Notes: generated by a model not told the origin, from the letters alone. Shown: positions 7,247 to 17,012, counted from the first letter of the stretch. The stretch is 53,435 nucleotides of DNA from Melioribacteraceae bacterium (GCA_023230485.1 JALNXG010000020.1:1-53435); one strand, 5' to 3'. Made by a program: numbers and translations.

Positions 7247-9483
7247 ACATATTGATCGTCATCATCGGCAACTTCATTTTTCGTTTCCGATTCTGCACCG
7301 GCTTTTGGCATTGTCCAACTCGCATATTCACATTCAGGATATCGAGAGCAGCCATAAAATATTTTTCTCTTTTTAGTCCTTTTTATTACAACATCCCCTT
7401 CGGAACATTTTGGACATTTGATTCCAGAAGAAATCACTTTTGTAAAATCGCAATCAGGATATTTCTCACATCCAATAAATCTTCCATATTTGCTATCTCG
7501 ATATACAGTTTTGGAATTGCATTTAGGACATAATTCGCCCGTATATTCCGGTTCTGCTTTGCCGCTTTGTTCCTTTAATGATCTTATATTTTTACATTCG
7601 GGATAATTTGTACAAGCTAAAAATCTTCCAAATCTCCCAACCTTAAATTCCATTTCGGCACCGCACTTATCGCATATAATCTTTTCCATATTTTCTTCTA
7701 CTTCCTTTAATTCAATAGTAAAAGGATTGTAGAAATCATTCATTACATCTTCATACGAATTTTCGCCTTCTGCTATTTGGTCCAACTCTTCTTCCATCTT
7801 CGCAGTAAAGCTAACATTAAACAAACGAGAAAAATTCTTAACTAATATTGCATTAACTTTTGTACCGAGACTAGTAGGATGAATTTTCCTCTCGATCTGG
7901 TCGATATACTTTCGATCATTTATTGTACTAATAATAGAAGCATATGTACTTGGTCTTCCGATGCCATTACTTTCTAATTCTTTTATTAATGAGCTTTCCG
8001 AAAAACGAGGCGGTGGCTTCGTAAAATGTTGATTCTTTATTAATTCTAATAAAGATAATTTTTGATTCGGCTCTAAACCATAAGGAATATTACCAATCGC
8101 ACCATTAGATTCACTATTCTCTTTTTCTTCTGATGCCTCATCATAAAGAACAAGAAAGCCATCGAATTTAATTGCAGAACCGGATGCCTTAAATAAATAT
8201 TGATCGGCTTTTACAGATATGGTCGTTGTTTCTATCTGTGCAGGCTCCATCTGTGAAGCTACAAATCTTTTCCAGATTAAATCATACAATTTATACTGAT
8301 CATCTGTCAAAAATTCTTTTACAAATTCAGGACTATATTTTAATGATGTCGGTCTAATAGCCTCATGCGCATCTTGAACATTTTTCTTTTTTGAAGAATC
8401 ATATCTCTTAGGAGATTCTGGAAGATATTTATCCCCGAATTTTGTTGTAATGTAATTTCGAGCATCGGAGACAATTTCTTCGTTTAATCTTGTTGAATCT
8501 GTTCTCATATAGGTAATTAAACCGGTTGTTCCTTCACTTCCAAGATCAATCCCTTCATAAAGATTTTGTGCTAATTGCATTGTTTTTCTCGGACGGTAGC
8601 GAAGTTTCCTCGAAGCCTCTACTTGTAATGTGCTGGTTATAAATGGTGGGAATGGATTTCTTTTGGATTCTTTCTTAGTAATATCGGAAATAATGAAATT
8701 GTCTTTCCCATTAAGATCGTTAAATAGTTTTGTAGCAATTTCAGCTGAATCAATTAAATAATAATTCTTGGAATAATCAGCTTTCTCTTCATTTGTCATA
8801 TTTGCTTTTAGAGATGTTCGAACCGGTCTGCCGTCTATTTCAAATAACTTTGCAGTAAATTCTTTTTTATCATCAGTTTCAAAATTGCCTACAAGAGACC
8901 AATATTCGATTGGAATAAAACTTAAAATCTCTTCTTCTCTTTCGCAAATTAATCTAAGTGCAACGGATTGAACTCTCCCGGCGGATAATGCCTCATAAGA
9001 ATCTAAAATTGACTTCCAAAGAAATGGACTAATCTTGTATCCTATAATTCTATCCATTGCTCTTCGCGCTCTTTGAGATGCTACCAATTTATTATCAATA
9101 TCGATTGGTCTATTAAGTGCTTCATTAACTGTCTTCTTGGTAATCTCATTGAATAGAACTCTTTTAATATTAGCTTCAGTTGATGATTCAATAAGATCCA
9201 AAATATCTTGAGCAATTGCTTCCCCTTCGCGGTCAGGATCGGTCGCTATAAATATATTGGTTGCTTTAGTCGATAAGCTCTTTATCCTTTTTATTAAATC
9301 TCCTTTACCTCTGATATTTAATAAAGTTGGTTTAAAACCATTTTCTGTATCGATGCCAAGTTTAGTTTTCGGTAAATTTCTTAAATGACCTACTGTCGCT
9401 TCGACCGTATAATTTCTACCTAAATATTTATTAATTGTTTTTGCCTTGGAGGGTGATTCCACCAAAATCAAATTTTTAGCCAT
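7243..9483 (-). CDS. topA: DNA topoisomerase I (type IA)
   Basis: The 746-residue enzyme starts with the Toprim domain (LILVESPSKAKTINKYLG at 5-22, DPDREGEA at 82-89). The active-site tyrosine is Y325 in GLITYMRTDST. Three C-terminal four-cysteine zinc ribbons (starting about 607, 652 and 693) each have the form CxKC...C-x-x-Y-P-x-C. It relaxes negative supercoils by single-strand passage. The tail is acidic (DDDDQYV). It is preceded by the DUF494 gene, an association also seen in proteobacteria where smg lies near topA-like genes, and overlaps xerC by 4 bp. Confidence 0.97.
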   Translation of the reverse strand: MAKNLILVESPSKAKTINKYLGRNYTVEATVGHLRNLPKTKLGIDTENGFKPTLLNIRGKGDLIKRIKSLSTKATNIFIATDPDREGEAIAQDILDLIESSTEANIKRVLFNEITKKTVNEALNRPIDIDNKLVASQRARRAMDRIIGYKISPFLWKSILDSYEALSAGRVQSVALRLICEREEEILSFIPIEYWSLVGNFETDDKKEFTAKLFEIDGRPVRTSLKANMTNEEKADYSKNYYLIDSAEIATKLFNDLNGKDNFIISDITKKESKRNPFPPFITSTLQVEASRKLRYRPRKTMQLAQNLYEGIDLGSEGTTGLITYMRTDSTRLNEEIVSDARNYITTKFGDKYLPESPKRYDSSKKKNVQDAHEAIRPTSLKYSPEFVKEFLTDDQYKLYDLIWKRFVASQMEPAQIETTTISVKADQYLFKASGSAIKFDGFLVLYDEASEEKENSESNGAIGNIPYGLEPNQKLSLLELIKNQHFTKPPPRFSESSLIKELESNGIGRPSTYASIISTINDRKYIDQIERKIHPTSLGTKVNAILVKNFSRLFNVSFTAKMEEELDQIAEGENSYEDVMNDFYNPFTIELKEVEENMEKIICDKCGAEMEFKVGRFGRFLACTNYPECKNIRSLKEQSGKAEPEYTGELCPKCNSKTVYRDSKYGRFIGCEKYPDCDFTKVISSGIKCPKCSEGDVVIKRTKKRKIFYGCSRYPECEYASWTMPKAGAESETKNEVADDDDQYV

Positions 9484-9495
9484 TTACAATCCTTC

Positions 9496-9954
9496 TCAAT
9501 TTATTGTATCAGAGGTAAATAATAGAACCCTGCTTCCGGGAAGCATTTCCTGATCAAAATTTACTAACGATAGTAATATAAACCAATTAATATCATTCTT
9601 AGTAAATAGATGTTCCGGAAACATATTCATTTGATCTATTATCATTTCTAAATCGTTATTATCTATTAGCTCTACATTTATTAAATGCATTAAATAATCT
9701 GCATTTTCAATCCCTAATAAATAGACTTCTTCTTCGGTAAATACTCTGGTATGTTCCTTTTTATCCTTATTCTTCTTAACCTTACTGTTCTTCTTGCTCA
9801 ATATTTTATCGAATATTAAACTAAAAGCAATACTAATAGTCTTTTGGTCAAATTCTTTGCTATTAGTTAAACTCTTACTTAAATCTTCATAGGATGAATT
9901 ATTTTTTAATCCTTCAAGTATTTTAGCTAATGCTTCCACAATTTTTGTTGTCAT
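9496..9954 (-). CDS. smg: DUF494/Smg family protein
   Basis: The 152-residue protein has the Smg/DUF494 pattern. A helical N-terminus is followed by a lysine-rich linker (about 70-88), then RVFTEEEVYLLGIENADYL, LIDNNDLEMIIDQM and DINWFILLSLVNFDQE, which line up with the conserved C-terminal half of Smg. The family's function is not firmly established. The start codon overlaps the ybeY stop in TAATG, so it is probably translated by coupling. The topA gene follows 12 bp downstream. Confidence 0.75.
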   Translation of the reverse strand: MTTKIVEALAKILEGLKNNSSYEDLSKSLTNSKEFDQKTISIAFSLIFDKILSKKNSKVKKNKDKKEHTRVFTEEEVYLLGIENADYLMHLINVELIDNNDLEMIIDQMNMFPEHLFTKNDINWFILLSLVNFDQEMLPGSRVLLFTSDTIN

Positions 9955-10391
9955 TAAGCAATAACCTTTAAGCGATTTGGAATAATATTTATTAATTCGT
10001 TCTCTTTCATTCTCATTTCTTTTTTTTCATTATTAGTTTTATCATTAAATCCAATACAATGCAAAATTCCATGTATAATTAATCTAATTAATTCCGATTT
10101 TAATTTAACTTTAAATCGCTTGCTGTTATTTTCCGCCTCTTCAGGTGAAATATAAAACTCTGCTTCTAATTTACCATTTTCATTACCATAGTTAAAGGTA
10201 ATAATATCTGTATAATAGTCGTGTCCTAAATGGGTTTTGTTTATACCCAAAATAGCTTCCTGCGACATAAAACTACAGGCAAGATGATATTTCTTAATAC
10301 TTAATTCTTTTGTAATTATACGAATAATTTCGATAATATCCATTTTATCGATCAAAAAATCTGTTTCATTGAAAATATCAATCTTATTCAT
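9954..10391 (-). CDS. ybeY: Endoribonuclease YbeY (rRNA maturation)
   Basis: At 145 residues this is normal length for YbeY, a metal-dependent RNase involved in 16S rRNA 3' end processing and ribosome quality control. The metal motif reads HGILHCIGFNDK, with H107 and H111 present. The third histidine of the E. coli motif is replaced by Asp117. The same change is usual in Bacteroidota YbeY as I remember it, so it is a lineage mark and not evidence of inactivation. DIITFNYG (about 62-69) matches the family's conserved strand. The first bases overlap the end of the carbonic anhydrase-like gene by 8 bp. Confidence 0.9.
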   Translation of the reverse strand: MNKIDIFNETDFLIDKMDIIEIIRIITKELSIKKYHLACSFMSQEAILGINKTHLGHDYYTDIITFNYGNENGKLEAEFYISPEEAENNSKRFKVKLKSELIRLIIHGILHCIGFNDKTNNEKKEMRMKENELINIIPNRLKVIA

Positions 10392-10935
10392 TTTTAAATG
10401 ATTCTATTGTTTCTAAAGTATATTTGTAATATCGTACAGCCGAATCTGCTATATCTTGAATCTCTGCTTCAGTTAAGTCTCTTATAACTTTGGCAGGAAT
10501 ACCCGCTACAAGTTTCCCCGATGGTACCTCAAAATTAGGCTTTACAACAGAACCCGCCGCTACTAATGAATTTTTCCTTACTACTGCGTTATCTAAAATA
10601 ACTGCTCCCATACCAATTAAACAATTATCCTCAATAGTACATCCATGTAAAGTAACGCTATGTCCTACCGTTACGTTATCTCCAACATTAAGAGGATATT
10701 TACCATTAGTAACATGGCACATACTTAAATCTTGGATATTACTATACTTCCCGATTTTTATATAATTAACATCTCCTCTTAGAACTGAATTATACCAGAC
10801 ACTTGAATTTTCACCAATTTCAACATCTCCAATTACTTTTGAACCTGAGGCAAGAAAAACTGATTCATGTAATATTGGTTTCATACCTTTATAAGGAAGA
10901 ATTTTTATCTCTTTATTTAATTCATCTAATAACAT
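10384..10935 (-). CDS. Gamma-carbonic anhydrase-like hexapeptide-repeat protein
   Basis: The 183-residue protein forms a left-handed beta helix of hexapeptide repeats (VIGDVEIGENSSVW, VGDNVTVGHSV, IEDNCLIGMGAV). The three zinc-ligand histidines of gamma-carbonic anhydrases are present as H74 (MCHVT), H92 and H97 (VGHSVTLHGC). This is the CaiE/PaaY/YrdA group, whose members include active carbonic anhydrases and proteins of unclear activity. It is probably a cytosolic trimer. It lies between lysS and ybeY with nearly no spacing, so expression is probably operonic. Confidence 0.85.
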   Translation of the reverse strand: MLLDELNKEIKILPYKGMKPILHESVFLASGSKVIGDVEIGENSSVWYNSVLRGDVNYIKIGKYSNIQDLSMCHVTNGKYPLNVGDNVTVGHSVTLHGCTIEDNCLIGMGAVILDNAVVRKNSLVAAGSVVKPNFEVPSGKLVAGIPAKVIRDLTEAEIQDIADSAVRYYKYTLETIESFKNE

Positions 10936-10936
10936 T

Positions 10937-12460
10937 TTATTTAACTTCCGGTTTCATTTGTGGAAATAAAAGTACATCTCTAATTGACGGCTGATTAGTA
11001 AATAGCATAACTAAACGGTCAATACCAACACCAAGCCCGGCAGTTGGTGGTAAACCATATTCTAATGCTCTAACAAAATCTTCATCTATTTGATGAGCTT
11101 CTTCATCTCCTTCTTCTCTCATTTTTGATTGATCTTCAAATCTATTTTTTTGATCGATGGGATCGTTTAATTCAGAGAAAGCATTACATATTTCTCTACC
11201 TAACACAAATCCTTCAAATCGCTCAACTAAACCTTCTCTTGTTCTATGTTTCTTAGCTAGAGGAGATAACTCAACTGGGTAATCAATCACAAAAGTTGGT
11301 TGAATTAATTTGGGTTGAACAGTAATTTCAAAAATCATATCTATTAATTTACCTTTTGATTCTCCGCCTTCAATTGAAACATGATTTTCTTTTAAGTATT
11401 TTATTAAAACATTCTTTTCTTCCTTCATTACATCAATACCTGATTCTTTAAGAATTTCATCTGTCATAGAAATCCTCTTCCAAGGTGGAGTAAAATTAAT
11501 CTCTTTACCCTCAATAGTAAATGTGCTTGCTTTAAATACTTTGTTTGCTATTTCATAAAACATATCTTCAACAAATTTCATCATCCAATTATAATCTTTG
11601 TAAGCTACGTAAAGCTCGAGCATAGTAAATTCTGGGTTATGGCTTCTATCCATTCCTTCATTTCTAAAATCTTTAGATATTTCATAGACACCTTCAAAAC
11701 CACCGACTATTAATCTCTTTAAATATAGTTCATCTGCTATCCTTAAATACAAATCAATATCCAAAGCATTATGATGTGTAACAAATGGACGAGCTGCTGC
11801 TCCACCATATAATGGCTGAAGTATTGGTGTCTCAACTTCCACTATTCCGTTGCTATCTAAATAACTTCTGATTTCAGTAATTATTCTGCTTCTTTTTACA
11901 AATACTTCTTTTACTTCTGGATTAACAATTAAATCCACATATCGTTGTCTGTATCGTAATTCTTTATCTGCAAATTGATCGAAAATAGTTTTGTTACCAT
12001 TCTCATCTACTATTTCTTTTGCAATAGGGATTGGTCGAAGCGACTTTGAGAGAAGTTGTAATTTTTTTACGTGAACAGATGTCTCACCAGTTTTTGTTTT
12101 AAAAACAAAACCATCAACTCCAACGATATCTCCAATATCAAGAAGTTTAAAAACATCATACTCTTCACCGATTTCATCTTTCTTTAAATAGATCTGAATT
12201 CTTCCTTTAGAATCTTGAAGAGTTGCAAACGAAGCTTTGCCCATTCTTCTAATCGTCATTATTCTTCCTGCTACACTTACATCCTTACCTTCTAAAGTCT
12301 CAAAATTCTTTTTTACGGAATCCGAGTTATTATTTATATCGAATTGATAAGCGAAAGGTTCTACATTCATTTTTTTTAATTCAGAAAGCTCTTCCATTCT
12401 TCTTTCGATAAGCACATTATAATCAGTAATATTGCTATTGTTCTCCACCATTTTCTCCAT
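10937..12460 (-). CDS. lysS: Lysyl-tRNA synthetase, class II
   Basis: The product of 507 residues has an N-terminal OB-fold anticodon domain (VAGRIMTIRRMGKASFATLQ) and a class II catalytic core. Motif 2 is FRNEGMDRSHNPEFTMLELY and motif 3 is GLGVGIDRLVMLF near the C-terminus. It charges tRNA-Lys. The ATG at 12460 abuts the dacB stop; a second in-frame ATG at 12451 (codon 4) has GGAG 3 nt before it, so the exact start is uncertain by three codons. Confidence 0.97.
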   Translation of the reverse strand: MEKMVENNSNITDYNVLIERRMEELSELKKMNVEPFAYQFDINNNSDSVKKNFETLEGKDVSVAGRIMTIRRMGKASFATLQDSKGRIQIYLKKDEIGEEYDVFKLLDIGDIVGVDGFVFKTKTGETSVHVKKLQLLSKSLRPIPIAKEIVDENGNKTIFDQFADKELRYRQRYVDLIVNPEVKEVFVKRSRIITEIRSYLDSNGIVEVETPILQPLYGGAAARPFVTHHNALDIDLYLRIADELYLKRLIVGGFEGVYEISKDFRNEGMDRSHNPEFTMLELYVAYKDYNWMMKFVEDMFYEIANKVFKASTFTIEGKEINFTPPWKRISMTDEILKESGIDVMKEEKNVLIKYLKENHVSIEGGESKGKLIDMIFEITVQPKLIQPTFVIDYPVELSPLAKKHRTREGLVERFEGFVLGREICNAFSELNDPIDQKNRFEDQSKMREEGDEEAHQIDEDFVRALEYGLPPTAGLGVGIDRLVMLFTNQPSIRDVLLFPQMKPEVK

Positions 12461-13963
12461 TTAATTTCTTTTATAATTCACCATTTTGATACAGGCATTA
12501 TCCTGTATATAATTTGCTAAACTTGTTGGTACTAAATAATTGTTTAGTAAAATACTAAAAGCTAATAGCTCTCCCATCTCAGTCCGAATATATCCACATA
12601 AAGAAGAAGATTGAGTATTATAACCCGACTTTGCAAATACCTTACCTTCGGCAATAGTGTTTGCCATTCTATCTGATAAAGTTCCGTCAATACCTGCAAT
12701 AGGCAATGATTCCTTAAAATCTCTGAAATTCCCATAATTATACATATAACTAAGTAAAGCAACAATTTGTTTCGGAGAAACTAAATTAAATAGCGAAATC
12801 CCTGAACCATCGACCATCACCATATCATCGGGACTAATATTTGCTTCATCTAATAATTCTCTTAATGCTATAATTCCGTTTTCGGCAGAACCTAAATTGA
12901 ATATTTCCAATCCTATCGTTCTTAATAACTGTTCAGCAAAAAAATTATTGCTATTCTTATTTATCTCTTTAATTATACTATTTAGACTAATGCTGGTGTG
13001 TCGATGCAAAGGGAATAAATTTTCTTCCTGAATCCTTTTTGGATATCCTCCAATAGTAAATACTCCACCGGATATTTTAATCCCCTTATTTTCAAAAACT
13101 TCTTTTAGAATTGTCATTGAAAAAGTTGTTGGATCATCAATTGAGACATAATCAGTATATGTATTTGAATTTTCTTTAATTCTGCCCGTAATCGATATTA
13201 CATTTGAATTAAATTCTCGTGTTATTTTAATATCAGTAAATGATTCTTTATCAACAGTAGCAACTTTAGGATTAATAACTACATAAGAAGTATTTGGAGA
13301 AATAGTTATAACTGCCGGAAAATTTCTCTTTGTCGGTGCTATTTTAATTTCAACAATATTTTCATTAAAGCTTAATGCACCTGCAGGCGCAGAAAACCAC
13401 TGCGAATTAAGTTCGTTGTTCCAACCTTTCCCATATTTCTTATTATCGAACTGCCTATCATCACCTATAATATTGCCCTCAATCGCCCATACACCTTTAG
13501 CAATCAAAGTATCAGCCCATAATTCATAAAGTTTTTTTGCATCCCCACCACAAAATTTATTAGTAAAAGTAGGGTCTCCACTCCCTTTCAAGATTAAGTC
13601 CCCGAGTAATACTCCTTTTTCAATTCTTCCATTTGTAAGTAATATTGTTTCATAATTAAAATCTTTCCCTAGTATATCATAGGCAGCTGCTGTCGTAAAT
13701 AATTTAATATTAGAAGCAGGATGCATTAGTTTTTCTGAATTTCGTCTATATATTGTCTCGCCTGTTTTGAGAGACTTTACCATTACTCCCCAAAAAGAAT
13801 TATTAAAACTCGGATCAGAAAATATTTTATCCAATTCTTTTCTAAGCTCATCACGATTGTATCTTACTTCCACCTTCTGTGCTTCTTTTAAAGAATCCAC
13901 TTGCCCAAAGATTGCAGAAACTGAAAGAAATAGTAATAAACTAATTATTTTTTTTAGATACAT
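12461..13963 (-). CDS. dacB: D-alanyl-D-alanine carboxypeptidase/endopeptidase (PBP4, S13)
   Basis: The protein has 500 residues. A signal peptide (MYLKKIISLLLFLSVSAIFG) directs it to the periplasm. The class C penicillin-binding motifs are SNIK at 84-87, SNN in NKNSNNFFAEQLLR, and KSG in FAKSGYNTQS. The long insert between the first and second motifs is usual for PBP4/S13 enzymes. It trims or cleaves DD-peptide bonds in peptidoglycan. It overlaps the end of rluB by 23 bp. The only oddity is KSG in place of the usual KTG, which also occurs in working family members. Confidence 0.94.
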   Translation of the reverse strand: MYLKKIISLLLFLSVSAIFGQVDSLKEAQKVEVRYNRDELRKELDKIFSDPSFNNSFWGVMVKSLKTGETIYRRNSEKLMHPASNIKLFTTAAAYDILGKDFNYETILLTNGRIEKGVLLGDLILKGSGDPTFTNKFCGGDAKKLYELWADTLIAKGVWAIEGNIIGDDRQFDNKKYGKGWNNELNSQWFSAPAGALSFNENIVEIKIAPTKRNFPAVITISPNTSYVVINPKVATVDKESFTDIKITREFNSNVISITGRIKENSNTYTDYVSIDDPTTFSMTILKEVFENKGIKISGGVFTIGGYPKRIQEENLFPLHRHTSISLNSIIKEINKNSNNFFAEQLLRTIGLEIFNLGSAENGIIALRELLDEANISPDDMVMVDGSGISLFNLVSPKQIVALLSYMYNYGNFRDFKESLPIAGIDGTLSDRMANTIAEGKVFAKSGYNTQSSSLCGYIRTEMGELLAFSILLNNYLVPTSLANYIQDNACIKMVNYKRN

Positions 13964-14642
13964 TTTCTATTTCGTCTTTAGTTAAATGTCTATATTCTCC
14001 TGGATTCATTCCTTCGAGTGTGATTTCTCCGAACTTACTTCTTTCTAATTTTTTTACGTCATATCCTAAAACTAAAAACATATTTTTTACAAAATGATAA
14101 CGACCTTCGAGTGAACCAACTATAATTTCTGTGGATCGCCTAATCTTTACAAAAACGAACTTACTTTTTTTCTTATCAACATAAACGCCTTTAGTAAGTT
14201 TAAGTCGGTCTTCTTCAGTTAATGGTTTATCTAACCTTGCTATATATTCTCTTACTATTCCATTACTTGGATGTGTCATTTTATTTGTAAACTCACCATC
14301 GTTAGTAAGAATTAAAACACCAGTAGTATCATAATCAAGTCTTCCAACCGGAAATACTCGATTTCTTGTCTTCACTAAATCTAAAACGGTTTTTCTTCCT
14401 TTATCATCTTTGGTAGATGAGATATATCCCTTAGGTTTATATAGAAGAATATATTCTTTCTGTTTCTTCTTTATAATTTCTCCATCCAAGCGTACTTCAT
14501 CTTTATCTTCATCAATAACAGTCGCCAGATCAATAATAGTTTTTTTATTGATTTCCACACGGGCATCCAATATTAATTCCTCGACATTTCTTCTAGAACC
14601 GAAACCGCATTCAGATAAATATTTATTCAGTCTTGTTTTCAT
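13941..14642 (-). CDS. rluB: 23S rRNA pseudouridine synthase RluB/RsuA family
   Basis: I place the start at the ATG at 14642 (233 residues), since MKTRLNKYLSECGFGSRRN is the normal N-terminal S4 domain; the upstream in-frame extension lies in scpB and looks unrelated. GGAAAG lies 5 nt before it. The catalytic domain carries Asp103 in GRLDYDTTGVLILTNDGEF. The family isomerises uridine in rRNA; RluB (23S), RluE/F and RsuA (16S) are hard to tell apart by eye. The gene overlaps scpB by 20 bp, the scpA-scpB-rluB order common in many phyla. Confidence 0.9.
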   Translation of the reverse strand: MKTRLNKYLSECGFGSRRNVEELILDARVEINKKTIIDLATVIDEDKDEVRLDGEIIKKKQKEYILLYKPKGYISSTKDDKGRKTVLDLVKTRNRVFPVGRLDYDTTGVLILTNDGEFTNKMTHPSNGIVREYIARLDKPLTEEDRLKLTKGVYVDKKKSKFVFVKIRRSTEIIVGSLEGRYHFVKNMFLVLGYDVKKLERSKFGEITLEGMNPGEYRHLTKDEIENVSKKNN

Positions 14643-15288
14643 TTTCACTTTCCATATTATTTTCTTTTTCCATATCCTCTTCGAGATCATTCATCATGAT
14701 TTTTCTTCTCTGTTCAAGGAAGTCCTCGTCTTTCATAATTTCTTCAATTTCTCTCGGTTTCGGTAAATCCGAAATCGTGTTTAATCCAAAATATTTTAGA
14801 AAGTCATCTGTTGTAACGTAAAGAAGCGGTCTTCCTATCGTCTCTGCACGTCCTTTTATTGTAACTAAATTCTTTTCTAATAGATTATTTAGAATATAAT
14901 CTGAATTAACCCCTCGTATTATTTCTAATTCCGGTTTTGTCATCGGCTGTTTATATGCTATTATTGCCAATGTTTCTAAGGCTGCCGAGCTTAATCTTCT
15001 CTTGCTTTTTTCAGTTGATAAATAACCTACATACTTTGCGTGGTTCGTTTTTGTACCAAATATGAATCCTTCCGCAATTTTTAATATCTGAAAAGAAGCA
15101 TCATTTGATGAATATTTATTATTCAGCTCATTCACTGTATCATCAATATCTTTTTTATTTATATCTATATCTGAACCATCTATCTCTTTAATTGCATTTA
15201 CAATTAAAGAAGCTGTGATCGGCTCGTCAGAAGCAAAAATTAAAGATTCTATTACCGATTTATATGTGCTATCCATTATCGATTCCAT
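14623..15288 (-). CDS. scpB: Chromosome segregation and condensation protein ScpB
   Basis: This 221-residue protein has two winged-helix units. The ScpB core includes VIESLIFASDEPI, RRLSSAALETLAIIAYKQP and GRPLLYVTTDDFLKYFGL. ScpB dimers bind ScpA to form the SMC-ScpAB condensin that organises the chromosome. The C-terminal tail is very rich in charged residues (EEDMEKENNMESENE) and probably disordered. The start at 15288 overlaps scpA by 20 bp; the ATG at 15276 (codon 5) is an alternative. Confidence 0.95.
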   Translation of the reverse strand: MESIMDSTYKSVIESLIFASDEPITASLIVNAIKEIDGSDIDINKKDIDDTVNELNNKYSSNDASFQILKIAEGFIFGTKTNHAKYVGYLSTEKSKRRLSSAALETLAIIAYKQPMTKPELEIIRGVNSDYILNNLLEKNLVTIKGRAETIGRPLLYVTTDDFLKYFGLNTISDLPKPREIEEIMKDEDFLEQRRKIMMNDLEEDMEKENNMESENENKTE

Positions 15289-15988
15289 AGACTAAAAAGT
15301 CATTAAAATTATCAGATTCTTTTAAGCCGATTTTTCCCATTTTCACCATCTCTAATAGAGCAACAAATGTAACAATAATCCTGATTTTCTCTTTAATTAC
15401 TCCAATCAATTCTACAAAATTCATCTCTTTCTTTATTTCTAATTTTGCAGAGATATATTGCATCTGTTCATCAATTGTAATATTCGGTTTCTCAATCCTA
15501 TGAATCGCCTGCTTTGGCATCTCAAGCATCGCTTTCTTGAATGCTTTTATCAAATCATAAATCGTAATATTTTTTAAGAGAACTTCATAATCATCAAAAG
15601 ATTGTCTTTCATCAAATTCATAATTACTTCGATAATTTACTTTCCTTTGATTAGTTTCAAGGAAGGACATCTCTTCTGAAACTTCTTTGAATCTTTTATA
15701 CTCAATTAATGCCTTTACAAGATCGGCTCTCGGATCTATTTCTTCTCCTTTAGTATCAATCTCTTTAGGTAATAACATCTTGACTTTAATCTGCATTAAT
15801 GTAGCAGCCATCAAAATAAAATCTCCGGCGACTTCTAAATCCAATTGTTCAATCAAATGGAAATATTGCATAAACTCTTTTGTAATATGAGAAATAGGAA
15901 TATCATAAATATCAAGCTCATCTCTCTTAATAAAAAAGAGTAATAAATCTAAAGGACCTTCAAAGTGCTGGAGCTTAATTTTATACAT
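15269..15988 (-). CDS. scpA: Segregation and condensation protein ScpA (kleisin)
   Basis: The 239-residue kleisin starts MYKIKLQHFEGPLDLLLFFI, the canonical ScpA opening. ADGFILMAATLMQIKVKMLLP-type residues (here GDFILMAATLMQIKVKMLLP) follow near 58-77. A charged middle region comes next, and a C-terminal winged-helix part (VTFVALLEMVKMGKI) contacts SMC. It bridges the SMC heads together with ScpB. It starts 4 bp after trpS, so it is in the same operon. Confidence 0.95.
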   Translation of the reverse strand: MYKIKLQHFEGPLDLLLFFIKRDELDIYDIPISHITKEFMQYFHLIEQLDLEVAGDFILMAATLMQIKVKMLLPKEIDTKGEEIDPRADLVKALIEYKRFKEVSEEMSFLETNQRKVNYRSNYEFDERQSFDDYEVLLKNITIYDLIKAFKKAMLEMPKQAIHRIEKPNITIDEQMQYISAKLEIKKEMNFVELIGVIKEKIRIIVTFVALLEMVKMGKIGLKESDNFNDFLVYGIDNG

Positions 15989-15992
15989 TAAT

Positions 15993-16970
15993 TTAACCTA
16001 GTTTCATATTGGTTCTTACTTCTACCATAGTGTTATGTGCAGTTTCATGAGCTATTTTTTCACCAGAAGCTAATATATCTTTTACCAGGTCTAAATTTGA
16101 TTCGTAATATTTTCTTTTATCAATAATAGGAGTCAAAAATTCATTAATTTTTGCTGAACATCTGGCTTTGCAATCTACACAGCCAAGAGCACCACTGCGG
16201 CAGTTTTCCGCAATCTCATCAGCTTCAGTAGGATTAAATTTCTGATGATATGTATATACCAAACATACTTCAGGTCTTCCTGGATCATTTCTTCTAACTT
16301 TTAAAATATCTGTAACTGCCTTTTTCATTTTGGCATTTACAACTTCAGGTTCGTCAGACAGTAGAATAGTATTATTAAGTGATTTACTCATTTTTGCCTG
16401 ACCATCTAAACCGGGCAAACGAGCAAATTTTGTAAGCAATGGCTCCGGTTCTGGAAATACTTCTCCATATTGTGAATTGAACCTTCGTGCAATCTCTCTT
16501 GTTATCTCCACATGAGGCACTTGATCATCGCCCACCGGGACAGCTTCACCTTTATATAGCATAATATCGGCTGATTGTAATACAGGATATCCAAGATGAC
16601 CATAGATCAGATTCTCGATATTTAAGTCTCTTACCTGCTCTTTTAATGTAGGATTTCTTTCTAATCTCGCTTTTGTAATCAGCATCGATAAAATCAAAAA
16701 TAATTCAGTGTGTTCCTTAATTTGAGATTGCCTAAATATAGGAGCTTGTTCTGGGTCTAAACCAGCCGCTAACCAATCAATTACCATTTCAATTGAATTA
16801 TTGTAGATCGCAGATGTATCTAAACCGGTTGTCAAGACATGATAATCTGCTATCAAATGATAACTTGAATATTCACTTTGTAGTTTAATCCAATTTTCTA
16901 GTGCGCCTACATAATGCCCAATGTGAAGTTTGCCTGTCGGGCGCATTCCGCTTAATATTCTTTTTTTCAT
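15993..16970 (-). CDS. trpS: Tryptophanyl-tRNA synthetase, iron-sulfur type signature
   Basis: The class I synthetase has 325 residues, with GMRPTGKLHIGHY (HIGH at 16-19) and KMSKS at 193-197. The anticodon region carries C236, C257, C264 and C267, a C-x20-C-x6-C-x2-C pattern. This closely matches the C-x22-C-x6-C-x2-C motif that binds a [4Fe-4S] cluster in Thermotoga maritima TrpRS, as I recall it from the published structure. A fifth cysteine is at 271. The enzyme charges tRNA-Trp. The start ATG follows a poor ribosome site, 42 bp after the HNH gene. Confidence 0.95.
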   Translation of the reverse strand: MKKRILSGMRPTGKLHIGHYVGALENWIKLQSEYSSYHLIADYHVLTTGLDTSAIYNNSIEMVIDWLAAGLDPEQAPIFRQSQIKEHTELFLILSMLITKARLERNPTLKEQVRDLNIENLIYGHLGYPVLQSADIMLYKGEAVPVGDDQVPHVEITREIARRFNSQYGEVFPEPEPLLTKFARLPGLDGQAKMSKSLNNTILLSDEPEVVNAKMKKAVTDILKVRRNDPGRPEVCLVYTYHQKFNPTEADEIAENCRSGALGCVDCKARCSAKINEFLTPIIDKRKYYESNLDLVKDILASGEKIAHETAHNTMVEVRTNMKLG

Positions 16971-17012
16971 ATGCCTGATTAATTAATTTTTAGTGTGCAA
17001 AGATAAAGATTT

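Noticed and set aside
12562..12765. 67-codon - strand frame within dacB
   Set aside because: It is an alternate frame inside the C-terminal part of dacB without its own ribosome site or domain.
14643..14690. N-terminal 16-residue extension of RluB
   Set aside because: It lies within scpB and is not part of the S4 domain; the ATG at 14642 gives the usual N-terminus.
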